The translations under genes were made by a program, and so were the position numbers. A stretch of 64,000 bases of DNA from Pochonia chlamydosporia 170 (Eukaryota > Ascomycota > Sordariomycetes > Hypocreales > Clavicipitaceae), in NCBI RefSeq assembly GCF_001653235.2, contig NC_035792.1:1302001-1366000 (forward strand), read 5' to 3'. Of this stretch, positions 13,470-26,631 are shown one piece after another (position 1 is the first letter of the stretch; the number at the start of each line of letters is the position of its first letter). The notes under the pieces are model-generated. The model did not search any database. It was not told where the DNA came from and saw nothing but the letters and a program-made list of their open reading frames with translations.

Positions 13470-16400
13470 TTACTCAATTTCCAAACCTGCCTGCTTCATC
13501 AGGCCGTAAAACACACCCTGCTTCTTAAACAGTTCACCCGGCGTATCAAACTCCACCACCTCGCCCTTATCAAGCACCACGACGCGGTCGCTGTCCAAGA
13601 TGGTGTTGAGACGGTGGGCAACGGTGATGATGGTGCGGTTGGAGAACAGGGGTGAACGAAGGGTAGCTTGCAGCATGGCGTCGGTTTCGACGTCAACAGC
13701 GGCGGTGGCTTCATCAAGAACGAGGATGTTGGATGGTGTGAGCATGGCGCGGGCAAGAGAGACGAGTTGGCGTTGGCCTTGGGAGAGGTTTGATCCTGGG
13801 AATGTTAGAATAACGCTGAGTCTTAATGATACGGATAGAGCGTGTTGCGGAGTGGACTTACCTCCTTCGTTAATCTTTGCCTCGAGGCCACCATCCATGC
13901 TTGAAACCTGATCCTTGAGACGAGCGTGATCTAAACAACAAATTAGCATCATGAAAGGTGTTCATCGCAAATAATCAACTTACCCAGGACACTCCAGAGT
14001 TCCGTGTCATCGTGAACATGGCCTGGATCAAGATTATCACGAACTGTGCCCTCGAATAAAGCAGCATCTTGAGGAATAATGGCAAGTCTACGTCGAAGGT
14101 CTAGTAATCCAATACTTGACGTGTTCAAGTCGTCTATGCCAATATGGCCGGTCGCTGGCTCAATCAAGCGGAAGAGGGCAAGTGTCAATGACGACTTGCC
14201 AGCTCCTGTCCGGCCAACAACACCAATCTTCTCGTGGGACTTGATGTCCAGATTGATGTTCTTGAGAACCAGGTCCAGACCCTCACGGTACCTGGTGCTG
14301 TAATTCTTAAAGTCCACCTCACCCTTGGCAGGCCAAGAAACAGGGGGGCGTCGTTCGGGAATAATCTCTGGTGCTTCGCTGGGGAGTCTTGCATATTCCA
14401 GAACACGCTCAACCGAGACAATGTTGGTCTCAACTTCAACTGTTTGACGGACGATCCAGTTGAGCGAAGTCGTAATCTGGAGGGCATACGACATGGCCAG
14501 GCCAACAGTACCCTCAGTCAAATCAGCGTTGTTTGAAACGGCGATGATGGCAAGGCCCGCAGCAGCTAGAATCACCACGGCGCCCATAAACTCAAGACGG
14601 ACAGCAAGCCAACGATTGGCGCTGATTGAGGGGAAGTAGGCGCGCAAATTGGCATCAACGCGCCACTCATTCTCCAGCTCAAATCGCTCTCGCTGGCGGA
14701 AAGCCCGAATAGTCGTGATGCCACCAAGAGACTCTTGGAAGTGAGCATAAATGGGACTGCGGCTGACACTGTCAAGTCGTTTGAGTTCTCGAGATGTGCG
14801 GAGATAATAACGCTGGATCCAGTAATATGTAAGGGCAAGGGGAATGATGAATGCGATGAAAGGGGGTGTGGAGAAAGAAATGACGCCCAAGGTGAAGCAG
14901 GATCTCGCCGCATTAACAAACAACATGTTGAATACTCGTGCCAACACTTCGTCAACGCGGTAAATGTCGCTGGAGAATCTGTTCAAAATTCGCCCGGCTG
15001 GCGTAGTGTCAAAGAATGACATCGGAGCCCTGAAAATCGCATTCGCCATTCTTTCGTGCAGCTTGCGGGAAGCCTCGATGGAGCAGAATATCCAAAGGAT
15101 TAGGGTTTGACCAACAGTGAGTAGGGATGAGCCAATACCAAATACGAAGTAGATACCGATATACATGCCGATATTTTTGTTGGAGCCGTTCCTTTCATTA
15201 TCTTCGGACCACTGCTTCAGCCAGACGGAGCCACCAATGCTGGCAGATTGTGACGCCAACAGGGCAAACATGTACACAGCCACGGCAGCCAGATTGTTTT
15301 CCTTGGCATATTCGCCGTATACGGACCACTTGACCTTGCCTTGCTCTACGAATTCTTTTGCTTGCTTGGTTCGTGAGGCGCCGGCAAGCTCCTCGTCGGT
15401 TAGCTTGCCCCGGGGTCCTCTAAAGCTTGCTGTGCTAGCACGTCGCAAAGTTGCCATGCTGCCAGATCGGGCTTTCTTCTTGGCACCTTGGCCGGTTTTG
15501 ATTGGCTCCATCTCTGGGACGTCCTCGAGGGCTTCGTCGACTTCTTCCTTGTTGTGACCGGTGCTAGATTCGCCTTCAATGATAGTCGACGTCTCGCTGG
15601 ACGGTGGGCTAGAGCTGCCAGAGGCATTGTTCGAGTCATGCCCAGCAGTCCTGAGCAAATCAGCAACCAGTCCCTTCTTAGCAACGAGCTGAGAGTACGT
15701 TCCCTTCTCAGCGATTTCACCGTCCTTGAGCATAGTAATGAAGCTGGCCTGGCGGAGAACAGGAATCGAGTTGGTTGCCAGAATTCTGGTCTTTGTTGAA
15801 AGCAAGCCACGAGGGCCAAGGACATTATCAATAATGTGGCGCCCAACGTGAGAGTCCACGGCAGACAAAACATCATCCAAAAGGTAGATGTCAGCTCTGG
15901 CATATACGGACCGAGCAAGAGATACTCGTGCCTTTTGTCCACCGCTAAGCGAAATGCCTCTCTCTCCGACAACAGTCTCATCACCATCAGGGAGCTGAGC
16001 AAAGTCATCCAAGAGTGCACAAGCCTTGATTGTCTTCTCATAGAATTCGGAGTCATATTTGTACCCAAAAACGATGTTTTCCTTGACAGTGGCGTTCAAG
16101 ATCCAAGTCTGTTGAGATGCGTATGCCACAGTGCCTCTGACCTCGGCAGATCCCTTGACCTTCCACAGGTCGCCGAGAATACTCTGCAAGAAAGATGATT
16201 TGCCGGCACCAACGCGGCCGACAATGCAAGACAGTTCACCCTTGTACGCAGTAAAGTCGATATCCTTTAGAACGTCCTTGGTCTCATGACGGTTCCAGGA
16301 GAACGTGCCGTCACGGATGAGAACGGTTTCTTCGCCCATTTCTTTGGGTGCAGGCTTGATGGTTACCGAATCTGATTGCAATTCCTCGGCCGTCAGGAAG

Positions 16401-18425
16401 TCAGTCAAGCGGCCAATAGCGACAGACGCTTCAACAATGGACGTGATGACCATGGGCAGGACTGCCAACGGGAAGGTCAACAAATTGAAGAGAGCCAGGG
16501 CGGGAAAGATGATGTCGGTTGTGAGAGGTCGGTCTTGTGTCAGGACAAATACGGTGAAAGTAGAGCATGACACAAAGAAGGGGGCCGTGTTCCAGGTAAA
16601 GTTGGCAAAAGCCTGTGTCGCGCCAATTCGTCGAAGATTCTTGAGCTCTTGCTCATTACGAACATAATTCAATTTGTTCATAAAGGCAGCTCCCCAGGCG
16701 TAGAGTTTGATGCTCTTCATGTTGGTGATAATTTCGTTGATCAGCCTGCTTCTGGCGTCTTTGTTCTTCATTTGGTCTTTTTGCAAGCTTTTCATGATTC
16801 TGGCAACCCATCCTTGAGCCGGCATCATGACGATCATGACAACGATACCAGCCATCATGGACCAACCGACAAGATTATAGAGCGAAACCATGCAAATAAT
16901 AATTTGAAACGGGGCAGACCAAGCTTGCTGTAAAAATTGCGTTAAATCTTGGAGACGCTGGGCATCGACAGCCATATAATTGACAATATCACCAGTGGTC
17001 TTGGTTGACCTTCCCTCGTTGGATAGCCTCAGGGATTTTCTGTAGATGGTGGAAGAAAGTCCGCCCTTGATTCGCATACCGGTTTCAAAAGACATTTGAA
17101 AGTATTGGTGCTGCAGACCACATTAGCAAAAATACGTACTTCCAGCGAAAATGAAGATGAAAGCAGGCAGCTTTGTCACTTGAAGATATCTACATACCAC
17201 CATGGTAGTTTGGAATACGGCGCAAGCAAACATGGCAAACGCAATTGCCGCGCCCTTAATGACGGGCTCAGCAACCACACCATAGTCGGGGTTATAAGAC
17301 TTGACCCATGTCAGGAGCAAGCGAAGGAGCTGTGGCTGAATGTATTGTGCAATGTCGTTGCCGATTTTGAAGAAAGCAGCAATGGCATAGGGACCGCCAT
17401 AGGCACGGAACATAGCCAACCAAAGAGACGGAGACTTCGGGCGATTATGCAATTCATGAGCCCATGCCTTCTCAAAGGCTCCACCCGTGGTTTTGGTCTG
17501 GTCTGGTTTCGCCAGGCCCCAGAGATCACTTTCGGTAAGGAAGACCTTGTATCCGTATCGCATCATAGGTGTCATCCAAGCAAAGGTCAGGCGAGAGAAG
17601 ACGGTGGCGTATTCGACGGGGCACTCCTCATCCTCAGAAATGGCTTCATAGCCCGAAGGGACATGCTGACGCGGCCACAACCACTCCACCAAGAATTCAG
17701 CAACTGTGAAGCCAAATCCAATGCTGTATGTAATGAAGTATGGGAGGTTCGCTTCATAGACTTGCTGTGAAATCAAAGATCGGAGCTTGACGGTGAGCGA
17801 GATGATGAGGAGGAGCCAGTAGAAAAGGACGACACCATTGGCGTGCCTCAGCCGGAAATGTTCAATCCATTGAATCGAGAAGATGACAAACATGGAGAGG
17901 ATCGTAAGAAAAGTCGTCAGGACACGGAAGTCTCCATACCAAATGCCGGGCATGCCAATGATCTGAATAGCGAGCTGAACAGCGAAGTCGGCGATGAGAA
18001 AGGCGAGAAGGGACTAGAATACGTGTGAGTGATGATGCACGACCAAATATCTCGGCTGGGAAAATGCTGGACAAAGGAACGTGAGGAAAAATTGGGAAAA
18101 GTCTTCAGCTCACCTGCTTGATGTAAAAGTGAGCATTCTTGGTGGTTCCATCCTCTAGCTTCTTCTTCTTCCTCAACAGCCACCAGATGGCGATAGGACC
18201 TAGGAGGAGGGCGTAGACTGAGACAGTAGCTACCCAGACATCGATGAAGCATGGAGTAAAGTCATATCTGTATTTGCTAATTGGGCCCCAACCCTCCTCG
18301 TTGCCACAGAGCGGTTGGCGGAAGCCCGAGATGGAAAAGTAATTGCTCCCGAGCTTCTGCAGCGGGCGGAAACCCGTGAAGGAGCCGGTCTGCAGGAGAA
18401 CCTGCTGCTCGCTGTAAGGATCCAT
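13470..18425 (-). CDS. ABC transporter, ABCC/MRP subfamily (Ycf1-like), vacuolar-type
   Basis: This is a full-length ABCC exporter of 1549 residues in five exons: 18425-18114, 18013-17198, 17110-13984, 13930-13862 and 13795-13470. The introns are 100, 87, 53 and 66 bases and all boundaries are in phase. The first two exons encode a hydrophobic TMD0 region plus linker typical of MRP1/Ycf1. TMD1 follows, then NBD1 (Walker A GRVGAGKSS near residue 674, signature LSGGQKARVSLARS, LLDDVLSAVD), a charged Ser-rich linker, TMD2, and NBD2 (Walker A GRTGAGKSS near residue 1344, degenerate signature LSQGQRQLVSLARA, LVLDEATAAVD). The family moves glutathione conjugates, metal-glutathione complexes or bile-acid-like anions into the vacuole. 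The actual substrate cannot be read from sequence. NBD1 has Asp where a catalytic Glu would follow Walker B, the usual asymmetry in ABCC proteins. Confidence 0.93.
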
Positions 18426-20301
18426 GGTCCTAGATGACGCGAGAGAGTAATGGAGGCAGTGTTGAGGCAAATCACCGCATGCTCAGGCCGTGGGAACCGA
18501 GTCGGGTCGTCGGTGAGGCACAAAAGTTGGACGAGGTTGCGGTTACCGGAGACTTTCGATCAGCAGAAGTCGACGGCGTTGGTACATGTAAAAACTATGG
18601 GTCCAATGGGACAGTGACGTCGGAGGCGAGCAAGATCCGGACATTCACGAGATCGCAAAGGCGCTGTGTCAAAGGCGACGAGAGGTGTTGGCAGAGGGAT
18701 CACAGGTTGGAGAGGATGCCGCCCGGACAAAAGAGGTCAAACATTTAAAAAGCTCGAGTCTAACATGTTAAATCCGATGACCGAAGAATACGGAAACGTC
18801 GATTCGCGCTCGAAAATTGTTGTGTTTGTCAGCGACGACGCTAAATGGCCAGGGATGTTCTGAGCTTTCCCCACTTCTAAAGTTGTCAAGTGAGATCCAT
18901 GCAGAGGGAACATTGAGGGAAGGAGGTCTGGTGCAGGCGGCGAGACAAAAAGATTCGTTGATGCACCAGACCCCCAATATGCAAGACGGCTGCACCAAGC
19001 CAGCAAAGGATGACTGAGGGGACCAGACATGGGACATGATGGGCATGGCTGCAGCTGGGGTTCACGGGCGGTCGTTGAAACATGCATGTGGTGACAGAAA
19101 AGGACCAGACACAATCCGTCAGCCCAGTGCCCCCAGGCAGCCTGCATGACGACAGCCTCCAGCTTGAGTCTTCCATGTCACTGAAGAGTCAACGCTGTGC
19201 GTTCACCATCTTTGGCTGTTGGAGAAGCTGAGCCTCCCCCCCCCCCCCCCCAAAAAAAAAGATGACCAAAAATTCTAGGTCACCGTAAGCTGACGGATCG
19301 ATTGGACATGCACATATAACATACTTTTAAGGCTTCGTTTGAGTTGCAATTTCGCATGATAACCGACCATCTCACGAGACCACAAGACCGATGTCATCAA
19401 AGAACGGTCCTCAGTTGCCGTCTCAATCACAATTGCGTGAAGTTGGTAACTCCTGGTGCTTGAGAAGACAAGCTTTACTCATCTGAACTTAACGGATTGA
19501 CATCCTGAAACAAGTTTTCCAAACAAAGATATCTGAGCGACACCAGCCTCACTAGCAGGAGTCTAGTCCAAACCAACTGCTCAACTTTGTGAAGTTCTTT
19601 GTCTCGATCAAATACCCGTGCCAATTCTCCCAGCACCAGAGTAGGACTCATGAAAAGTACAATGTAAGACATGATTACGTATTTAATATACCGCCGCAAG
19701 CAGGCAAAAGCCCCGGCAAAAAGAAGGGTGGCCGACAAATGTTACACTTGGGCTGCCAAGTCGTGAAGTCCTATCCAACAGCTCGTACCATCATGTCTGG
19801 TCCTTTGCACGGGGTGCGGAGTACAGAGCACGAAGAACCCTTTTGTGAGTTGTGTCAAATACCAAACCCCGCAGGCAAGCATCTCAAAAATTGATGCATA
19901 AATTTATCTCGGGTTTATCGGAGCTGCGTGTCTTACATCCAGGTAACAGCCAGTTAACATCTCTCTCACGGCGCACAGCCGTTATAAAGCAGAGCTCTCG
20001 TGCGCCTTGTATCACAACTGTGGCGACGAGTCGGCCACAATCTTCACCGACTTCCACACTTGATGACCCAACATGGAGTGAGTGGCACGTCGCCTGCTTC
20101 ATACTAACACCGGGTCGACTACGATCAATTAATAATGCTTCATGAGACTGTACGCAACTCACACCAAATCCCCTGTCTGTCGTTACTATTGATATTACAT
20201 GTTGTCCGCTCTCAGGTCTACGTAACACCCCCTTCCATACTCCATAAGTGTGCCTGTGGCAAGTCCATGGCATCACACGAAGTTCGCACGTCTTCGAGCT
20301 C
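18426..20301. other. Intergenic, transporter promoter side
   Basis: This holds the upstream region of the ABC transporter gene and the 3' flank of the DUF1749 hydrolase. I see no supportable coding exon. The notable sequence is a C16-A9 homopolymer junction at 19236-19260. Confidence 0.6.
19236..19260. repeat. C16-A9 homopolymer junction
   Basis: Sixteen C residues are followed directly by nine A residues on the plus strand. It lies about 0.8 kb upstream of the ABC transporter start. The exact length is likely polymorphic or assembly-sensitive. Confidence 0.9.
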
Positions 20302-21336
20302 CTAGTTCTTCAAGGTTCCCAAAAATTCCACCACTTTTTTGCCTAGCCACTCTCTCGCTGCCTCTTCCTCAACCGTATGGCCCGCGTCGGGAATAAGTCC
20401 TGACAACGGACTAACCATAGGACTTGCCCCTTGGAACCTCTTATTCTGATCAGCCTGGTCCACATGTTCTGGCACAAACTCGTCTTCGTCTGAGTGTAAG
20501 ACTAGAACTGGTTTGTTGAACCGACTCCAAAGTTCGGCCAACTTTGTGTCGTCAAAATCTGAGGAAAAGTAGTCATCATCTCCGCTAAAGAATATGAAAC
20601 AAACTGATGGTTAGCATGACATCGTGAGTACGGTCCCTCCTGGGCTAATGTGTGAGTGACATACCCCTTTGCTGCAAGAGATTTAAATCGATAGGCAGAG
20701 ATGGGTGCTGCAAAAGCCTTTGGAATTTTGTCGCCTGGGAGACAGTCGCCAGCCTTTCCAGCAGCGATCATTGAATCTGCTAGCACGATGCTCTCTTCAT
20801 AGCTCGGGAAGATGACCGACATCGCTTCCCGGTCCGAGACGGGACCTTGCATAATGAAGGCATCAACTGGTGGGTTGCTGTGCTTGACATAGTCGCTGTA
20901 CTCCATGCAATCCTGGATATCGTCAGCGATGCCGTAGACACGAGCGCCAAAATTTCACGAACAGAGAAGAGCTGGAACTCACCTGGCAACCTGTCGAATG
21001 GCCAAATAAGACAATATTCTCCTTGCCCAATCCCCGCAAATACTTCACCAAAGCGGCAATATCGTCAACGTCGTTGCTGAGGCTGGAGGTCCCAAATCCA
21101 ATAAAGGAGCTTCGCATCCGCAGCTCAAACACAGAATAATCGAGCTCTTTACCTGCGCTTTCCAAATGCTTAGCCACGGTTCTGATGTATGGTACCGTGT
21201 GAGGCCCATCCCCCAAACCCCCGATGAAGACCAATGCGTTCTTAGAATTCGTATTTCCGAGCTCATAAGCGCAGGCACCTCGATTAGGTGATGGGTGTGG
21301 GTGGACGGTAACGGAGAATGCGTTATGTGAAGCCAT
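20302..21336 (-). CDS. DUF1749-family alpha/beta hydrolase
   Basis: The predicted product is 294 residues from three exons: 21336-20983, 20912-20665 and 20584-20302, with introns of 70 and 80 bases. The fold is an alpha/beta hydrolase. The nucleophile elbow GHSTG sits at the end of exon 1 near residue 115. A likely catalytic Asp lies in the LHSDEDEFVP segment and a His in PDAGHTVEEE near the C-terminus, so a complete Ser-Asp-His triad is present. An early FIGGLGDG segment is the expected oxyanion-hole region. No signal peptide is visible, so a cytosolic location is likely. The substrate is unknown. Some members of this fungal family have been linked to esterase roles, but nothing here decides that. 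It is divergent from TTI1, 674 bases away. Confidence 0.85.
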
Positions 21337-22010
21337 TTTGTCTGGACAGAACACACTGAAATGAGGTCTGTGTACGTTGGCAGAAAGAGGAAAGAGGGAA
21401 TAGTATGAAATCTGACTCTCGACTTGGCGGATATACGACACGACATTGACAGCGTAACCCACATTACCCAACCACTTGCACACAGGCACAGCAGGTTCAT
21501 GTGCCCCAACCGTACAGTGCGAGTTGTGGCATGGTGTAGTTCTCCGCAGCCAAGCGGATTACATGAGATTCAACCACGTAGAGCGGGCGAAAGTACAGAC
21601 AGCCGACCAACAAAGGCTACCTTGCATTGCGAGGTACGTCATTACTACTTCCATATGTTTCTTGCAGTACACAATCGTATACTGGATTTGTTCATGTCTT
21701 CGTACGGATTGCGCTGGCTGCCTCTCTGCATTGCCAACCCGTATGCCCCACTAACAGTGCGTATTATCTTTTCACACAGTATTTCTGACTGGTGGTCTTT
21801 TCTTTTGGACATCACTGACAGCCAACAATCACAACATGTGGATCTGATGACGATCACAAGCACAACCTGCTGAAGACATCACGACCGGGTCTGCCCACCT
21901 AGCTTGCTGCGGCCTGTTCCAAATCAAGACTGGCCTGTTCATGAGCGAGTCCTTGGGCAAAGTACAATGACAAGGTAGCTGGTACAATTCCGTCTGGGAG
22001 GTCCTTCAAA
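21337..22010. promoter_or_regulatory. Divergent promoter region, DUF1749 hydrolase / TTI1
   Basis: These 674 bases separate two start codons on opposite strands, so the stretch must hold both promoters. No clear TATA box is seen. Next to the TTI1 start it carries two short upstream open frames (21941-21970 and 21967-21978) that overlap at an ATGA. Confidence 0.6.
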
Positions 22011-25000
22011 ATGGACAAGCAACCAGCAAACGTTGAGAGGAACGAAGTATTCCAAAAGGTATGCTTTGTGCTCACCGCTCCAATTATTCCACATTTTACA
22101 TCGACAGATAGGCTAACATACCTCAGCTTAAACCATGTTGTGTCAAGATTAGCCAACTGGCTATCAAGGAGACCGAGTCCCCCGCGGCGTCCCGTGAGCT
22201 CCTGGGTCTTACATCGGAAGTCTATAATATTCTCAACGACCAAGTCAAGAAAAGCCCGCTGGCACTAGATGAGAAATTGGCTGAATATGTCTTCTTTCCA
22301 TTATATCACATTTTTCGCCAACTGGACCAGTATCCTGCCCGCCTCACGGAGAATTGTCTCAAATGTCTACAGCTGCTCATCACGCATGGTTGGAAGGCAA
22401 AGATATCACCGAAAATGGTCCAGCAAATATTTAGCTTATTAGTGTTTATTGTTGACGGCGTTCCTGGATCCCAAAAGAAAGAACGAGACTTGCCAGAGGA
22501 GCTACAGCTTGAGGCTTTTCGGACGCAGCTGACCCTGCTCACTACGGCAGGCCAATCCGCCAATGCTATTTCTGGACTAACAGAGGAAGACGCAATTCCA
22601 GCCTTGGGTCATGGTATTACCGTCATACTTGACACCGTTGTAGATGGTATTACGCCACAAATCCAATTGGAAGCGCTGCTTGTGTTGCAGGCAGTCTTTA
22701 CCTCTCTGCGGGAGCATGCTGCCTTGGCGAACTTTCTCCCCGGAACCATCTCCTCCTTGGCCAAACTCATATCCTCTCCCAATAGGCACAAAGCAACAGT
22801 GTTGGCTAAAGGGTTAGAGGTGGTGCAAACGGTCCTCACAAAAGTGTTGGGCGATTTGCGAACGCGGTCAATCTTGGCGAAAGACGACAGCGAGGCGAGT
22901 CAATCGGAGAGCCCTGAACAAGGCAAGGTGTTGACACATGCATGGCTCAAAGCGACGGCCGCCCAAGTCAAAGTGGCATTGTCCAGCATGATGAAACTGC
23001 GCACACATTCTTCGCAAAATGTCCTGGAGGCACTTGAGAGGCTCTGTGTTTCGCTGCTTGATGAATGTCACAACTCACTTTCGAACTGCACCACCATATT
23101 GGTCGAGACTGCTATTGTTCTAGATAGTGGCGATGATACGGGAATGCCTTCTATATCCACGGAGACCAACATCCGGTACTTGGTCAACATATATCCTGAA
23201 CTTGGCGATGCTGTCAAGACGACAGTATACAGTTGGATGTCGAGCCTGGCTCGGATAATGCAAGTGGGAGACGAAGAGGTTAAGAAAACAGCGACATACA
23301 ACTTATCCAAGGGAATAGAACTCTTTCACAGCCTGGGGATCGAATCATCCACGATGGAAGACTCGATGGGCGACGCATTGAGAGACAGTATAGTCTCAAT
23401 CATTCAATCTTCAAAACAAACACAGCCGACGACTCATTTGCAACTTTTAGACGGGTCACAAAATCAGAGAGAATCTGCCAACAGGCCATCTTTTGAACCA
23501 GTAATAATGGCCAGTGAAAGCCAGAGGATGCTGAGACAAGAAGTTACCAACTTGATAAGCCGCATTGGCTCGACGTCTGTAAAGACTAGTCTCGCTGCCA
23601 ACATGATGGACCATGTGCGCGGATCAGAGTCCACAGACCAAATTGCATCCCTGTGGCTCTGTTATGAACTAGTCAAAGCTTCTAATGCCTCAAATGCAGA
23701 CACGGATGACTTTTTAGATCTCTCTGCATTTGCGGGCTCCTCAGACGATACTGAACTTATTTCCGAAGATCTCTATTCCCACTCGGTCCAGATACTTGAA
23801 TCTTACGCCGACTCAGACCTTGTCGATTGGCGATTAGAAGCTATTGCGCTAGAAGTCGCCGCCTACACTGCAAGCAGGCGTGGAATATCATTCCGTCCTG
23901 ATCTCATGGACGTTTTATTCCCCGTTACGACATTCTTGGGCTCAGACAACCCACTTCTACAACAGCACGCCATCGCTTCATTAAACAGCATAGCTCTCGC
24001 ATGCGACTACCCCAGCGTATCAGAGCTAATAATAGACAATGTCGACTACATGGTCAATTCTGTCGCCCTCCGCCTCAATTCCCTCGATATATCACCCGCA
24101 TCCATGCAGGTCCTCACGATGATGATACGTCTTTCCGGTCCCAAGCTGATACCATATCTCAACGATGTTGTCGAATCTATATTCGCAGCTCTAGACAACT
24201 ATCACGGGTACACCTTTTTCGTGGAAAACCTGTTCTCTGTTCTTAAAGAAATCGTCGACCAAGCTGCCGCAACAGACCACCGCTTACTGACTGATGGCGA
24301 GAAAACAGCAATAAATCATAAAAAGCAACCTCAGCCAATCCTGGGACTAGACGCACTTCTTGAAGACTTGGACAAGCGAGAAGCAAGACGAATTCGGGAC
24401 GAAGAAGAGGCGAAATCTTTTGCGCAAATAAAAGGTCATCCTGAAGCACCTTGGAAATCCAAATCCAAAGAGGAAGAGGAGGAAGAGGATCGACCGCCTC
24501 CTGAGCCTGAAAAACCACCAAACTCGCCCACATACCTGCTGCTCATGCGTATCGCCTCCCTAACACAACACTACCTCACTTCTCCGACGCCACAGCTACG
24601 GCGTTCCCTCCTCGAGCTCCTTACCACCGCATCCACCTTGCTTTCCGGCGATGAAGATTCTTTCCTGCCCCTCATAAATTCCATCTGGCCAGTGGTGATT
24701 GAACGTCTCCGCGACCCCGAACCCTTTATCAACATCGAAGCATGCCACGCACTAGTGGGTCTTTGCCGCGCAGCAGGAGACTTCCTCAGCACACGGTTCA
24801 AGACCGAATGGGGCGACTGGCTTCGAGCCTGGTGCCGCAAGATCAAGGACAACGCCACGGGGCGCAAAGTGCCAAGTCGTCAGCGAATTCCAGAAAAGGG
24901 GGAGAATATCATGATCCCCATTCGTTCTGGAACTGGACTCGAAATGAAGGGCGTGGTCGTGGAGTCCGCAGCCTCATCGGGAAGCTTAGGACAGCATGCT

Positions 25001-25267
25001 TCCCCGGCGAAGATGTGGGAGGCGGTGGTGGATTTACTCACTGCCATTGTGGAATATGTGCGTATTGATGACGATATGTTTGACGACATTTTGGATATCT
25101 TGGTGGACGTGATGGAACGGAAGAGTGAGGTGCGGGAAGCTTTGGAAGTGATCAATGCAGATGCTGTATGGTTGGCAAGGTATGAGAGAGGTAGAGTGGA
25201 AATACTTCCTACGCCTGTGATGGAAGGTGTGAAGTTTGTAGACATGGAAGCTTTACCTCGGTCTTAG
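22011..25267 (+). CDS. TTI1: Tti1, HEAT-repeat subunit of the TTT (Tel2-Tti1-Tti2) complex
   Basis: The predicted product is 1062 residues from exon 1 (22011-22058, 16 codons) and exon 2 (22127-25267), with a 68-base intron from GTATGC to CTCAG. It is almost entirely helical and consists of HEAT-type repeats. An acidic and Pro-rich interruption (EEEEEED followed by RPPPEPEKPP) lies near residue 795, as is common in this family. Tti1 acts with Tel2 and Tti2 to mature and stabilise PIK-related kinases (ATM/Tel1, ATR/Mec1, TOR, Tra1) and is part of the ASTRA assembly. Length matches fungal and animal Tti1 (about 1000-1100). It converges with the NADH pyrophosphatase gene, with 66 bases between stop codons. 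Confidence 0.9.
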
Positions 25268-25333
25268 AAAATGAGACTTCAACCACAGATATGACAATTT
25301 TGTAAATTTTGTCACCCTCTATTTCTGTGTCTA

Positions 25334-26631
25334 TTAAATCTTAGGATTCCCCGACAAATATCCCTCCACCACCGCCGTCATCAGTCTATTTGCAATGGCC
25401 TGCGGCGGCGGGACCCTCAAATCACCCTCCTTATAGTCATTTGGAGGCGGCGCACTCATAGTACCTGGTGTTCGCGCAAGTGCCTCCCTGACCTCTTCAA
25501 TGGTAAACCACTTTGCGCTCTCCAACTCCTTGTCATTCAAGTTGATATTCTCCGCATCACCTGGCAGCGCCTGGGCAATAGCACCAATCATGAGACTAGA
25601 AGGGTACGGCCAGGGCTGCGTAGAATGTACCACCACTCGTCCAACACGTACACCTGCTTCTTCCCAGACTTCTCTGCGTACAGCTTCTTCAACGGATTCA
25701 CCAGGTTCCAGGAATCCAGCTAGTGCGCTGTACCAGTTGGGCGGAAAGCGGGTTTGTCGGCCAAGGAGCATGCGCTGGCCGTCAGCGGACACTATGGCCG
25801 CAATCATGGTTGGATCAGTGCGTGGGAAACAGACGTTTGATACGCCATGGCGGGTAGGACAGTCAGGCAGGTCGATTGCTTCAGAACCGCCCTTGAGGTC
25901 GGTTGGGGGGCAGACACGCTTGTAGCCTGCCTCGACGGATAGGTTGGGATTGCCGCAGCCTGCGCAGAAGCCGTGGCGGGTGTTCCAGTCTATGATTGAG
26001 CGAGCTTGGGCAAACATGGCGGCTGTGATTCAGTGAGCAATTTTCCTCTGGGGTAGAGATAAGATGGAGAGTCGCGCATACCAGCTTCGGAATGTAACGA
26101 CAAGCTTCTTGTGTCCGTTACTATTCGCAGTCCCTTCTCCTCCTGGATCTTCAACCACGACTCCACGGCATCCTTCTCCTGTCCCCTGGTTGTGATGTCA
26201 ATTGCGAAGAAAGGCTGGCCCTTGACATCCCCATGCTCTGAGGTCTCAAACGTCACATCGTCTCCATCTATCGTGCCCAGAAAGACAATCAATATGGACG
26301 GTGCTCCAGTAGAATCGTGACTCTTGATCCTCTCCTTGTCGGGCCGTGTAAACGGCTCACTGATAAGCGGCTTGACATCCTCAAAGGTCAGTAGTGCAAG
26401 CTTCCGCTTATCAACCACAAGAGGACTGAGGTCCTTCAATGCGACAAAGCGTGCAGAAGGGTCCGTTGCAGCTTTGTTGAGAAAGACGGCATCGGAGCGG
26501 AGAAACGAGTAGCGATTAAGTCGACTACCCGCGAAGTAGTTGGTGACTTCTTTGCCGAAACGCCTGGTGAGCATGGAGTCGTCGCCTGTGAGAGCAGCAA
26601 GCTCGGGCAGTAGAGGTGGAGTAGCTGTCAT
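25334..26631 (-). CDS. NPY1: NADH pyrophosphatase, Nudix family (Npy1/NudC-like)
   Basis: Exon 1 is 26631-26082 and exon 2 is 26022-25334, with a 59-base intron, giving 412 residues. The N-terminal half matches the NudC-like N-terminal domain. It is followed by a four-Cys zinc ribbon (CAGC near residue 205, then KRVC and LPDC) and a Nudix domain with a complete box (GFLEPGE..EEAVRREVWEEAG, about residues 284-306). The TQPWPYPSS motif near residue 319 is the hallmark that separates NADH pyrophosphatases from other Nudix enzymes. The family hydrolyses NADH (and NAD+) to NMNH/NMN plus AMP, and bacterial and animal homologues also remove NAD caps from RNA. Yeast Npy1 is peroxisomal, but this protein ends in NPKI, not a canonical PTS1. 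Confidence 0.92.
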
